Source of the DNA: Amphibiibacter pelophylacis
Lineage (GTDB): Bacteria; Pseudomonadota; Gammaproteobacteria; Burkholderiales; Burkholderiaceae_C
Length of the DNA: 43,759 bases
Direction: 5' to 3'
Assembly: GCF_037688875.1 (NCBI RefSeq)
Contig: NZ_JAWDIE010000023.1
Span: forward strand, 1-43,759
The notes under the pieces were generated by a model, which saw only the letters and a program-made list of their open reading frames with translations, was not told the origin of the DNA and made no database searches. The translations under genes and the position numbers were made by a program. Below, piece after piece: positions 14,541-23,385 of the stretch. Position 1 is the first letter of the stretch; every line of letters starts with the position of its first letter.

Positions 14541-16598
14541 ATGGAAGGCAGGCAGATCCTGAAAACAGGGCGACTGGCCCGGCTGTTGGGTTGGCTGCCC
14601 CTGCTGATGCTTCTGGCGCTGCTGCCCGGGCGCGCAGCCATCGCGGCGGGGGACAAGCCGCCGCCGATGCCCGATCTGGCAACGCTGGCCGCCGATGGCA
14701 CGGCATTGGATGGACCGCAGTTCCTGGCCCCGCGTGAGGCCTTCGCGCTGAAGGCGGATGGGCCGGATGGGGCGGATGCGGCGGATGCGGCGGACGGGCG
14801 CACGCTGCACCTGCACTTTGACATTGCGCCGGGCTATTACCTCTACCGTGAGCGCATTGCCGTGCACCTGGACGCTTCGACAAAGCCGTGGCCGGTGTCG
14901 CTGCCGCAGGGCGAATCCAAGCAGGATCCGACTTTCGGGCACGTGCAGGTCTTCCACCACAAGCTGGCTTTTGATCTGCCACTGGATGCGGTGCAGCCGC
15001 TGCCTGCCTCGGTTCGGGTGTCCTTCCAGGGCTGTGCCGATGGCGGCATCTGCTATCCGCCGGATCAGGCGGTGCTGTCTCTGAGCGCGGGGGAGGGAGC
15101 GGCTGGGGCCCTGAGTGCGAAGCTGGTCTCCTACCAGTCCGACAGCGACGTGGCGGCGGTTCAGGGCGGTGGTGTTGGCGCAGCGCTGGCCGGTGCGCTG
15201 GCCCAGCCCGCTGCCCCCATCGCAAAGCCCGCCCCGGCCACCGCGACAGCGTCCAAAGCCAATGCCATGCCCGAAGAGGGCTGGTGGCAGACCCTGCAGG
15301 ACTACTACGACAGTCCTCAGGCGCTGTTCGACCGCGACAACTCGCTCTTGCTGGCAGGGATTTTCTTCGTGCTGGGCGTGCTGCTGTCGCTGACGCCCTG
15401 CGTGCTGCCCATGCTGCCGATTCTGTCGGCGATTTTGACGCGCCAGCACGGCCAGAACGCGCGACCGGGCCACGGCTTTCTGCTTTCGCTGGCCTACAGC
15501 GTGGGCGTGATGGCGGTCTACACGCTGCTGGGCGTGCTGGCGGGACTGGCCGGGCAGGGGCTGGCGCCTCTGCTGCAGACGCCGTGGGTGATGGGCGTGT
15601 TTGCGTCGGTGATGGCGCTGCTGGCGCTGTCCATGTTCGGGGTGTACGAGCTGCGCCTGCCTCACAAGCTGTCGCAACGCCTGGACGCCACGAGCCGCCG
15701 TCTGCCCGGTGGGCAGTATGGCAGCGTGCTGTTGATGGGCGGGGTGTCGGCGCTGTTGGTCAGCCCCTGCGTGAGTGCGCCGCTGGCGGGGGCGATGCTG
15801 TTCATCAGCCAGAGCCAGGACGTGCTGCTCGGGGGCCTGGCGCTGATGATGCTCTCGCTGGGCATGTGTGTGCCGCTGCTGCTGCTGGGCGCTTCGGCGG
15901 GCTGGCTGCTGCCCCGAGCGGGGGCCTGGATGGATGGCGTCAAGGTGCTGTTTGGCTTCATGCTGCTGGCAGTGGCGCTGTACATGATCCAGCCCTTCAT
16001 TCCGACCGCGTGGACACTGGCGGGGGCCGGAACGCTGCTGCTGATGGCCGGCTACTGGCTGCGCCCCTTCGCGCCAGATACCGATCTGAGCCTGCCGCTG
16101 GTGCTGCAGCGTGCGCTGGCCCTGCTGCTGCTGGCGCTGGGACTGATGCAGTGGGTGGGCGTGAGCACCCAGGGCCGCAGCGTGCTGCAGCCGCTCTCGG
16201 GCCTGAGCGCCCGGGCTGCGGCACCGGTGAACGCGCAAGGACCGGTTTTCCAGCCAGTGGACAGCGTGGCTGATTTTGATGCCCGCGTGGCGCAGGCGAA
16301 CAAAGCGGGCCAGCGCGTGGTGCTCGATTTTTACGCCGACTGGTGCGTGAGCTGTGTCGAAATGGACGAGCAGACCTTCCCGCAGCCCGATATTGCGAAG
16401 CGCCTGGGCCGTGCCGTGCTGCTGCGCGCCGATGTGACGGCGATGACGCCACCGCAGCGCGAGCTGCTGAGGCGCTTTCGCCTCTTCGGGCCGCCGGGGC
16501 TGATTTTCATCGACCTGCAGGGCCGCGAGCAGCATCGTGTGGTGGGCTTCCAGCCCCCAGCGCGCTTCGAGCGCAGCCTGGCTGCAGCCGGGCTGTAA
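14541..16598 (+). CDS. dsbD: Thiol:disulfide interchange protein DsbD
   Basis: A 685-residue inner-membrane protein that carries electrons from cytoplasmic thioredoxin to the periplasm, feeding DsbC, DsbG and cytochrome c maturation. A signal peptide (residues about 1-36) precedes the periplasmic alpha domain with Cys165/Cys171 (CADGGIC). The multi-pass beta domain has Cys287 (SLTPCVLP) and Cys410 (VSPCVSAP), and the thioredoxin-like gamma domain has the CVSC motif (Cys602/Cys605). All six catalytic cysteines are present. GTG 14538 directly before ATG 14541 is an alternative start. It stands first in a plus-strand group with murI. The alpha domain contains a short in-frame 9-nt repeat. Confidence 0.95.
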   Translation: MEGRQILKTGRLARLLGWLPLLMLLALLPGRAAIAAGDKPPPMPDLATLAADGTALDGPQFLAPREAFALKADGPDGADAADAADGRTLHLHFDIAPGYYLYRERIAVHLDASTKPWPVSLPQGESKQDPTFGHVQVFHHKLAFDLPLDAVQPLPASVRVSFQGCADGGICYPPDQAVLSLSAGEGAAGALSAKLVSYQSDSDVAAVQGGGVGAALAGALAQPAAPIAKPAPATATASKANAMPEEGWWQTLQDYYDSPQALFDRDNSLLLAGIFFVLGVLLSLTPCVLPMLPILSAILTRQHGQNARPGHGFLLSLAYSVGVMAVYTLLGVLAGLAGQGLAPLLQTPWVMGVFASVMALLALSMFGVYELRLPHKLSQRLDATSRRLPGGQYGSVLLMGGVSALLVSPCVSAPLAGAMLFISQSQDVLLGGLALMMLSLGMCVPLLLLGASAGWLLPRAGAWMDGVKVLFGFMLLAVALYMIQPFIPTAWTLAGAGTLLLMAGYWLRPFAPDTDLSLPLVLQRALALLLLALGLMQWVGVSTQGRSVLQPLSGLSARAAAPVNAQGPVFQPVDSVADFDARVAQANKAGQRVVLDFYADWCVSCVEMDEQTFPQPDIAKRLGRAVLLRADVTAMTPPQRELLRRFRLFGPPGLIFIDLQGREQHRVVGFQPPARFERSLAAAGL
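14771..14797 (+). repeat. 9-nt tandem repeat inside dsbD
   Basis: GGCGGATGC at 14771-14779 and 14780-14788, then GGCGGACGG at 14789-14797, preceded by related GCGGATGGG units from 14754. It encodes a flexible DGADAADAADG stretch before the first alpha-domain strand. Copy changes would keep the reading frame. Confidence 0.7.
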
Positions 16599-16608
16599 GG
16601 GCCGCACT

Positions 16609-17520
16609 GTGCCGCAGGCCCGTCTTGCCAGCGTGGGGGTGTTTGATTCGGGCCTCGGCGGCCTGTCGGTGCTGGAGGCATTGCGGCGCGAGCTGCCGCA
16701 CGAATCTTTCCTTTATGTCGCCGACTCGCGCAACGCGCCCTATGGCAACAAGCCCGAGGACTGGATCGTCGCCCGCTGCCGCGAACTGGCGCACGATTTC
16801 GCCCGCGTCCCGATCAAGAGCTGGGTCTGGGCCTGCAACACGGCCACGGGCGTGGCGGTGCACACGCTGCGCGAAGTCATGCCTGGGTTGATCGGGCGCG
16901 AGGCTTTTCCCATCGTCGGGCTGGAACCCGCGCTCAAGCCCGCCGTTCTGGGCACGCAGACGGGCGTGGTCGGCGTGCTGGCCACGGCGCGCACGCTCGC
17001 CAGCGACAAATACCGCCGCCTGCGCGAGCGCGCCTTCAGCGACTGGGCGCCGCTCAATCCGCAGGCGCGGGCGCTGCGTGTCATCGACCAGGTCGGGGCT
17101 GGGTTTGTTGAAACCGTCGAAGCCGGCGCGGTCAGCGGGCCGCAGGTCCAGGCGCTTGTGCATGCGGCCGTGGCTCCCCTGCTGGCGGCGGGGGCCGACA
17201 CGCTGGTGCTGGGCTGCACGCACTATCCCTTTCTGGCGGACGCCATCCGGGAGGTGATCGCCACCTGCGCGCCGCGCCAGCCTGTCGCGCTGATCAACCC
17301 CGCTGCGGCCGTCGCGCGTGAGCTGCGCCGACGCCTGCAGGCGGCGGACCTGCTCGCCCCCGAAACCGGCCCCGCGCCCGCACAATGCCTTACGGTCTAT
17401 TGCAGTACTGCGCCTGTGGAATCATCGCGGCAGATTTTTGCCCGGCTGCTGGGTTACGGGGTGGATGTCCATCTGTGGCCTGACTGGCTGGATCGGCGCC
17501 AAGCGCCAGGACGGGATTGA
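16609..17520 (+). CDS. murI: Glutamate racemase
   Basis: A 303-residue enzyme that interconverts L- and D-glutamate for peptidoglycan synthesis. It has the N-terminal VFDSGLGGLSVLEAL (Asp13), the catalytic Cys76 in WACNTATGV and the second catalytic Cys203 in LGCTHYPF, so it looks active. The frame is open upstream to 16537, overlapping dsbD. GTG 16609, 10 nt after the dsbD stop with TAAGG upstream, gives the usual N-terminus. It is close behind dsbD and directly before the permease, so the three may be cotranscribed. Confidence 0.94.
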   Translation: MPQARLASVGVFDSGLGGLSVLEALRRELPHESFLYVADSRNAPYGNKPEDWIVARCRELAHDFARVPIKSWVWACNTATGVAVHTLREVMPGLIGREAFPIVGLEPALKPAVLGTQTGVVGVLATARTLASDKYRRLRERAFSDWAPLNPQARALRVIDQVGAGFVETVEAGAVSGPQVQALVHAAVAPLLAAGADTLVLGCTHYPFLADAIREVIATCAPRQPVALINPAAAVARELRRRLQAADLLAPETGPAPAQCLTVYCSTAPVESSRQIFARLLGYGVDVHLWPDWLDRRQAPGRD

Positions 17521-17531
17521 AAGGGGCCGCC

Positions 17532-20156
17532 ATGGTGTGGCAATGGGCTTGGAAGCAGACGTGGCGCGACTGGCGCGCGGGGCAGTTGCGCCTGCTGGCG
17601 CTGGCTTTGTGGCTGGCGGTGGCTGCGGTGACGTCGGTGGGATTTCTCTCGCAGCGCGTGCAGCTGGGTTTCGAGCGCGATGCGCGCGCACTCCTGGGCG
17701 GCGACTTGGCTCTGAGCGCTGACCAGTCGCTGCCTCCCGATTTTGCGCAGGAGGCGGCTCGGCTGGGCCTGAAAGTCAGCCAGACCCTGGATTTCCCCAG
17801 CGTTGCGCGCGCGCCGCAGGACAAGGGCGGACAGGTGCGCCTGGTCAGCCTGAAAGCGGTCGATGCCGCCTGGCCCTTGCGTGGCGCGGCCAAAGTCACT
17901 CCCGCGCCGGGCGAACCCGCCGGACGGGCGCGTCCCGCACCCGGCACCGCCTGGGTAGACCCGGACGTACTGCCCGCTCTGGGCCTGAAGCTGGGCGATC
18001 GCCTGCTGCTGGGTGACAGCACGCTGCGCATCAGCCACACCCTGGTCAGCGAACCCGATCGCGGCGGGCAGCTGGCCTTCTTCACCCCGCGTGTGCTGAT
18101 CAACAGCGCGGACATCGCGGCCACGGGCCTGGTCCAGCCAGCCAGCCGGGTGCGCTACCGCCTGGCGGTGGCCGCACCGCAGTTCGAAGCCAACCCGCCC
18201 GCTGTCGAACGCTTTGGCGCCTGGGCTTCGAAGGAGATCAAACGCACCGGCCTGCGCGGCGTGCGCACCGAAACGCTGGAAGACGGCAACCCGCAGATGC
18301 GCCGCACGCTGGAGCGCGCCGGGCTTTTCCTGCGTCTGGTGTCGCTGCTGGCGGCGCTGCTGTGCGCCGTGGCGGTGGCCGTGGTGTCGCGCGATTTTGC
18401 CCGCCAGCAGCTGGACACCTGCGCGCTCCTGCGCGTGCTGGGCCAGCCGCAGCGGCGCATTGCCACGCTGTATGCGCTGGAATTTTTCATCATCGGCGTG
18501 CTGGCCAGTGGGGCCGGGGTGCTGGCCGGGTGGGCGTTGCACGGCGTTTTTGTGCAGCTGCTGACCGGGCTGATCGACGCGCAACTGCCCGCACCGGGCG
18601 TGCAGCCTGCGCTGGTGGGCGGCCTGCTGGGGCTGAGTCTGATGGTGGCGTTTGGCCTGCCGCCGGTGTTGCGGCTGGCGCAGGTCTCGCCGCTGCGCGT
18701 GCTGCGCCGCGATCTGGGCGCGCCGGGCTGGCCGGCGATGGGCGTGCTGCTGCTGGGCGGCCTGGGCGTGGGCGCGCTGCTGTGGGGTGTGGCGGGCGAT
18801 GCGCGCCTGGGCTCGTGGGTGATCGGCGGCTTTGTCGCGGCGCTGGCCCTGTTTGCGGCGGTGGCTTATGCGGTGGTCTGGGGTTTGCAGAAACTGCTGG
18901 CGCGCGTGGGCGACACGCCGCGCCCGGCGCTGCAGACGCTGCGCCTGACGGTGCGGCAGATGGCCTCTCGGCCGGGTCTGCTGACGCTGCAGGTCGCGGC
19001 CCTGAGCGTGGGGCTGACCGCGCTGGTGCTGCTGGTGATCCTGCGCACCGACCTGATCCAGCAGTGGCAGGATTCGGCCCCGGCCGACGCACCCAACCGC
19101 TTCGTCATTAATATCCAGCCCGATCAGGCGCAGACCTTCCAGCAGCAGATTCGCACCGAAGGCGTGGGCCCCTACGACTGGTCGCCGATGGTGCGTGGGC
19201 GCCTGGTGAGCATCAACGCCACGCCTGTGAACGCCGAGAAGTTCGAAGACCCCGACGCGCGGCGCATGGTCGAGCGCGAGTTCAACCTGAGCTACACCCC
19301 CGCCATTCCGCCGCACAATATTCTGGAAGAAGGCCAGTGGCGGCCTGGCCCGCAGAGCGCCGACGGCGTGGCGCCGGGGCAGACGCCAGTCATCAGCGTC
19401 GAATCCGGGCTGATGCAGCGCCTGGGCCTGAAGCTGGGCGACACGCTGCACTTCGATGTCGCGGGGCAGATGCTCAGCGCGCGCATCAGCAGCACGCGCA
19501 AGGTGGATTGGGCGTCGATGCGGGTCAACTTCTTCGTGCTTTTCCCCTACCGCACGCTGCAGGCCGATGCGCCTGGGGCGGCTGTGCCGGGCGCGCCGGT
19601 GATGGCCGGGGACAGTGGCCTGCCCGCGACCTGGATTTCGGCTTTTCACGCGCCCGCTGATCCGGCCTTTGACGCGCGCATGATGCAGCGCTTTCCCAAC
19701 ATCACGCTGATGAACATCGAGCAGACGCTGCAGCAGGTGCGCGCCGTGCTCAACCAGGTGGTGCGTGCGGTGGAGCTGCTGTTTGTCTTCAGCCTGGCTG
19801 CGGGCCTGGTGGTGCTGGTGGCGACCATGGCTTCGACGCGGCAGGAGCGCCTGCGCGATCTGGCGCTGATGCGCGCTTTGGGCGCTTCGCGTGCGCTGCT
19901 GGGGCGCATGCAGCGGCTGGAGCTGCTGGCGCTGGGCGCACTGGCCGGGGTGCTGGCCAGCGTCTGCGCCAATGCCGTGGCCTGGGGCCTGGCGACGCAG
20001 GTCTTCAGCTTCGAGAACTGGACCCCCGCCTGGACGACGTCGCTGGTGGCCGTGCTCGGCGCCAGCCTGCTGTGCGTTGCCGTGGGCGGCTGGCAGTTGC
20101 GCGGCGTGGTTCACGCCAGCGTCACGCAGACATTGCGCAATGCCGGGGCGGGTTGA
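17532..20156 (+). CDS. Large FtsX-like ABC transporter permease (YbbP type)
   Basis: An 874-residue membrane protein. One N-terminal membrane segment (residues about 17-40) is followed by a periplasmic domain. Then comes a first block of about three membrane helices (near 265-400), further helices near 405-460 and 485-510, a second periplasmic domain and a final FtsX block (near 745-860). This is the layout of the YbbP/FtsX permeases. In E. coli the partner ATPase YbbA and esterase TesA are adjacent; here neither is in the window. ATG 17532 has AAGGGG upstream; TTG 17517 overlaps the murI stop and is less likely. The next gene is convergent, 15 nt away. The substrate is unknown. Confidence 0.85.
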   Translation: MVWQWAWKQTWRDWRAGQLRLLALALWLAVAAVTSVGFLSQRVQLGFERDARALLGGDLALSADQSLPPDFAQEAARLGLKVSQTLDFPSVARAPQDKGGQVRLVSLKAVDAAWPLRGAAKVTPAPGEPAGRARPAPGTAWVDPDVLPALGLKLGDRLLLGDSTLRISHTLVSEPDRGGQLAFFTPRVLINSADIAATGLVQPASRVRYRLAVAAPQFEANPPAVERFGAWASKEIKRTGLRGVRTETLEDGNPQMRRTLERAGLFLRLVSLLAALLCAVAVAVVSRDFARQQLDTCALLRVLGQPQRRIATLYALEFFIIGVLASGAGVLAGWALHGVFVQLLTGLIDAQLPAPGVQPALVGGLLGLSLMVAFGLPPVLRLAQVSPLRVLRRDLGAPGWPAMGVLLLGGLGVGALLWGVAGDARLGSWVIGGFVAALALFAAVAYAVVWGLQKLLARVGDTPRPALQTLRLTVRQMASRPGLLTLQVAALSVGLTALVLLVILRTDLIQQWQDSAPADAPNRFVINIQPDQAQTFQQQIRTEGVGPYDWSPMVRGRLVSINATPVNAEKFEDPDARRMVEREFNLSYTPAIPPHNILEEGQWRPGPQSADGVAPGQTPVISVESGLMQRLGLKLGDTLHFDVAGQMLSARISSTRKVDWASMRVNFFVLFPYRTLQADAPGAAVPGAPVMAGDSGLPATWISAFHAPADPAFDARMMQRFPNITLMNIEQTLQQVRAVLNQVVRAVELLFVFSLAAGLVVLVATMASTRQERLRDLALMRALGASRALLGRMQRLELLALGALAGVLASVCANAVAWGLATQVFSFENWTPAWTTSLVAVLGASLLCVAVGGWQLRGVVHASVTQTLRNAGAG

Positions 20157-20171
20157 GCAAGCGCGGCTGGT

Positions 20172-21023
20172 TTATTCCGCCATGCCGCGCAGCCTCATGC
20201 TGCGGCGGCGCAGGGCTTCCAGCGTCAGCAGCATCAGCACCGAGATCAGGATCAGCACCACCGCCGCCGCCAGAATGGTGGGGCTGAGCTGTTCGCGCAG
20301 GCCGGTCCACATCTGGCGCGGGATGGTGCGCTGCTCGACGCTGCCCAGAAAGAGCACCACCACCACCTCGTCAAACGAGGTGGCAAAGGCGAACAGCGCG
20401 CCCGAAAACACCCCCGGCCAGATGATGGGCAGGGTGATGCGCCGGAACGCCGTCCAGGGCGAGGCCCCCAGGCTGCGCGCGGCGCGGAACAGGCCCTGAT
20501 CGAAGCCCGCCAGTGTCGCGCAGACGGTGATGACGACAAAGGGCGTGCCCAGCACGGCGTGCGCCAGCACGATACCCGTCAGGCTGTTGGCGATGCCCAG
20601 GGTGGAGTAGAAAAAGTAGGCGCCCACCGCCACGATGACAATCGGCACGATCATGGGCGAGACCAGAAACGCCGTGATCAGCGCGCGGCCCGGCAGGTTG
20701 CGCTGCGTCAGCCCCACCGCGGCCAGCGTGCCCAGCGTGGTGGCAATTGCCGTGGCCGAGATCGCGATCATGAAGCTGTTTTTCACCGCGATCTGCCAGA
20801 CCTCGTCGGTGAAAAACTCGTGGAACCACTTCAGGCTCCAGTCGTGGATGGGGTAGGTGAAATAGGGGTCGGCGTTGAAGGCCAGCGGAATCACCACAAG
20901 CACCGGCGCCATCAGGAAAATCAGCGCTGCCACACAGAACGCCAGCAGCGCGTAGTGCGCGATTTTCCCGCCTGCACTCACGTAGGGCGGGAAGCGGGCG
21001 ACTGACTTAGCCGAGGCGGACAT
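20172..21023 (-). CDS. ABC transporter permease, PotC-like
   Basis: A 283-residue inner-membrane permease with about six helices. The EAA-type loop is RAARSLGASPWTAFRRITLP, which docks on the ATPase. It resembles PotC, the second permease of spermidine/putrescine-type importers. The start chosen is the ATG at 21023 (MSASAKSV) with GGGGA ahead. It overlaps the upstream permease by 17 nt; an ATG at 21038 is an alternative. It is the last gene of the creatinase-transporter operon. The specificity is probably creatine or a related amine, inferred only from context. Confidence 0.9.
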   Translation of the reverse strand: MSASAKSVARFPPYVSAGGKIAHYALLAFCVAALIFLMAPVLVVIPLAFNADPYFTYPIHDWSLKWFHEFFTDEVWQIAVKNSFMIAISATAIATTLGTLAAVGLTQRNLPGRALITAFLVSPMIVPIVIVAVGAYFFYSTLGIANSLTGIVLAHAVLGTPFVVITVCATLAGFDQGLFRAARSLGASPWTAFRRITLPIIWPGVFSGALFAFATSFDEVVVVLFLGSVEQRTIPRQMWTGLREQLSPTILAAAVVLILISVLMLLTLEALRRRSMRLRGMAE

Positions 21024-22248
21024 TGGCGATCCCCACATATCGTTCGTAAACCGTGTACAGCACCAGCACGCCCGCCAGCAGCAGGCCGCCCAGCGCCGAG
21101 GCCAGGCCCCAGTTCAGGCTGCGCGTGAGGTGGTCAGCGATGAAGTAGCTCATCATTTGGTCCTCGGCGCCGCCCACCAGCGCGGGCGTGATGTAGTAGC
21201 CGATCGACAGGATGAACACCAGCAGCACCCCGGCGCTGATGCCGGGCACCGACTGCGGCAGGTAGACCCGCACGAATGCCGTCAGCGGCGACGCTCCCAG
21301 CGAGCGCGCGGCGCGCACGTAGCTGGGCGGAATCTGGCGCATCACCGAGACCAGCGGCAGGATCATGAAGGGCAGCAGGATGTGCGTCATGGCGATGACC
21401 ACGCCAAAGCGGTTGAAAACCAGATCCAGGGGCGCATGGATCAGGCCGGTGGCCAGCAGCAGCGAGTTGACCACGCCCTCTTTCTGCAGCAGCACCACCC
21501 AGGCCGTGGTGCGCACCAGCAGCGAAGTCCAGAACGGCAGCAGCACCAGCACCATCATCAGGTTGGCGGTTTTGGGCGGCAGGTGCGACAGCCAGAACGA
21601 CAGTGGATAGCCGATGGCCAGGCACAACAGGGTGACCAGCAGGCTGACCCAGAAGGTGCGCGCAAACACGTCGACATAGATACGGCTGTCTGCGGCCTCG
21701 CGCTGGATGTGGCCCTGGTCGTCGCGTGTCAGATCAACGGCGTGCAGGTAGTAGTCGGCGGTGTAGCGGTGACTGGTCTGTCGCAGCACCGACCAGATCT
21801 TGGGCTCGCCCCAGGCGGGGTTGATCTCCAGGAAGGCCGGTTTCCACGGCCCGTGCTCCACATTGACGATCTGGCGCGTGGTGGACATGAACAGAGAGCG
21901 CAGTCCGCTGCGCTCGTAATTGATGCGGCTGCCCACCTGGCTGGCCGTCTGGGCCTCAGTGGCCTCTTTCATGTCGGCGGCCAGGGCGGCGAACACGGGC
22001 TCATCCGGAATGGCGGTACTGTCCGGCGCGGCACGCAGCAGCGCCGTGGTGCGAGGCAGGGTGCCCGAGACCACCGGATCATTGACGCTGTTGAACAGCA
22101 TCATCGCGATCGGGACCAGAAAGGTCAGCAGCGTGAAACCGAACAGCGGCAGGATCAGGGCGTAGGCCCGCAGACGCTGACGCATCTCGGCCCGGCGCAG
22201 CTTGCTGCGCAGTCCGGCGGCGCTGTCAGGCAGGGTGGCAGTGGTCAT
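21007..22248 (-). CDS. ABC transporter permease, PotB-like, with large periplasmic insertion
   Basis: A 413-residue permease. The first membrane helix (about residues 29-50) is followed by a roughly 150-residue soluble stretch. The remaining helices then follow, with the EAA loop RAARSLGASPLTAFVRVYLP. PotB-type proteins are usually near 280-310 residues, so the insertion between helices 1 and 2 is a notable extra domain, predicted periplasmic. It sits between the binding protein and PotC-like genes and probably forms the heteromeric channel with the latter. Confidence 0.9.
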   Translation of the reverse strand: MTTATLPDSAAGLRSKLRRAEMRQRLRAYALILPLFGFTLLTFLVPIAMMLFNSVNDPVVSGTLPRTTALLRAAPDSTAIPDEPVFAALAADMKEATEAQTASQVGSRINYERSGLRSLFMSTTRQIVNVEHGPWKPAFLEINPAWGEPKIWSVLRQTSHRYTADYYLHAVDLTRDDQGHIQREAADSRIYVDVFARTFWVSLLVTLLCLAIGYPLSFWLSHLPPKTANLMMVLVLLPFWTSLLVRTTAWVVLLQKEGVVNSLLLATGLIHAPLDLVFNRFGVVIAMTHILLPFMILPLVSVMRQIPPSYVRAARSLGASPLTAFVRVYLPQSVPGISAGVLLVFILSIGYYITPALVGGAEDQMMSYFIADHLTRSLNWGLASALGGLLLAGVLVLYTVYERYVGIANVRLG

Positions 22249-22272
22249 CGGGGGCTCTTTGGTGCGTGTCGC

Positions 22273-23340
22273 TTATTTCGCCAGCCAAGCGGCAAACTTC
22301 TGATTCAGCTCGTCGGCATGGTCAGCCCACCAGCCCGCATTGGTCTGGAAGGCGCGCCCCGGATGGGAGGCGCCGGGCAGCCAGGGCTTGATCTTGTCAT
22401 CGACCAGTGCCAGCGACGATTTGCGCGCCGGGGCGTAGGGGATGAATTTGGTCTGCTCGGCCAGCGGCTTGGTGCTGGTGGCGAACATCACGAAATCCAT
22501 CGCTGCCTTGGTGTTCTTCGAGCCTTTGACGACAGCGAACAGGTCGGGCACGGTGATCTGGCCGTCCCACAGTACGGCGAAGTTCTTGCCGTCCTTGACA
22601 TTGGCGTCGTAAATGCGGCCGTGGTAGACCGAGGTCATGGCGACTTCGCCCGAAGCCAGCAGCTGCGGCGGCTGGGCGCCCGCGCTCCACCACACAATCT
22701 GCGGCTTGATGGTGTCCAGCTTTTTGAAGGCGCGATCAACGCCGGCCGGGGTGGACAGCACCTTGTAGACGTCAGCTGCGGGCACGCCGTCGGCCATCAG
22801 TGCCCATTCCAGGTTCACGCCCGCTTCTTTCTTCATGCCGCGCTTGCCGGGGAATTTCTTCAGATCGAAAAAGTCTTCCAGTTTCGTCGGGGCATTGGCG
22901 CCCATCTTGGCTTTGTCGTAGGCCACGACGTTGGCGTAGGAGATGTTGGCGATGGCGCAGGCGTTGACCATGCCAGGCAGGAAATCGGCTTTGGCGTCGC
23001 TGCCATCGTCGCCTTTGGGCAGTTTGCTGGCGTCGATTTTCTCAAAGAGGCCCTCGTCGCAGCCGCGCAGCGCTTCGGCCAGTTCCACGTCCACCACATC
23101 CCATTTGATGTTGCCGGTTTTGACCTGCGCCTGAATCTCGGCAAGCCCCCCGTTGTAATCCTCGCTGAGCACCTTCACGCCGGTTTTGGCGGTGAAGGGC
23201 TTGTGCATGACTTCGACCTGGCTTTTGCCGTAGGCCCCGCCCCACGAGGTCACGGTGATCTGCTGGGCGCTGGCGCCCGCAGCGGACAGGGCGGCGATGG
23301 CCGCCACGGCCAGCGGTTTCAGACTGGATCGCATTGTCAT
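22273..23340 (-). CDS. Periplasmic substrate-binding protein, PotD/spermidine-putrescine type
   Basis: A 355-residue protein with a clear Sec signal peptide (MTMRSSLKPLAVAAIAALSA..., cleavage after GASA). The mature start QQITVTSWGGAYGKSQVEVM is typical of this binding-protein family. It would capture the ligand and deliver it to the two permeases. ATG 23340 has GGAGACACCC upstream. It lies 45 nt after the ATPase gene in the operon. Because the operon begins with creatinase, creatine is the leading ligand candidate, followed by sarcosine or other methylated amines. Confidence 0.92.
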   Translation of the reverse strand: MTMRSSLKPLAVAAIAALSAAGASAQQITVTSWGGAYGKSQVEVMHKPFTAKTGVKVLSEDYNGGLAEIQAQVKTGNIKWDVVDVELAEALRGCDEGLFEKIDASKLPKGDDGSDAKADFLPGMVNACAIANISYANVVAYDKAKMGANAPTKLEDFFDLKKFPGKRGMKKEAGVNLEWALMADGVPAADVYKVLSTPAGVDRAFKKLDTIKPQIVWWSAGAQPPQLLASGEVAMTSVYHGRIYDANVKDGKNFAVLWDGQITVPDLFAVVKGSKNTKAAMDFVMFATSTKPLAEQTKFIPYAPARKSSLALVDDKIKPWLPGASHPGRAFQTNAGWWADHADELNQKFAAWLAK

Positions 23341-23385
23341 GGGTGTCTCCAAAAGAGAGGGTCGCGTTGAAAAAACTGTAAAAAA

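Noticed and set aside
14499..16607. A 702-codon minus-strand open frame
   Set aside because: Antisense to dsbD, with low-complexity Gln/His/Arg composition and no recognisable domain.
17454..20114. An 886-codon minus-strand open frame
   Set aside because: It lies antisense to the intact YbbP-type permease. The His/Gln/Arg-rich translation is typical of a shadow frame in high-G+C DNA.
21130..23370. A 746-codon plus-strand open frame
   Set aside because: Antisense to the PotB-like permease and the binding protein, both of which have clear motifs, signal peptide and membrane helices.
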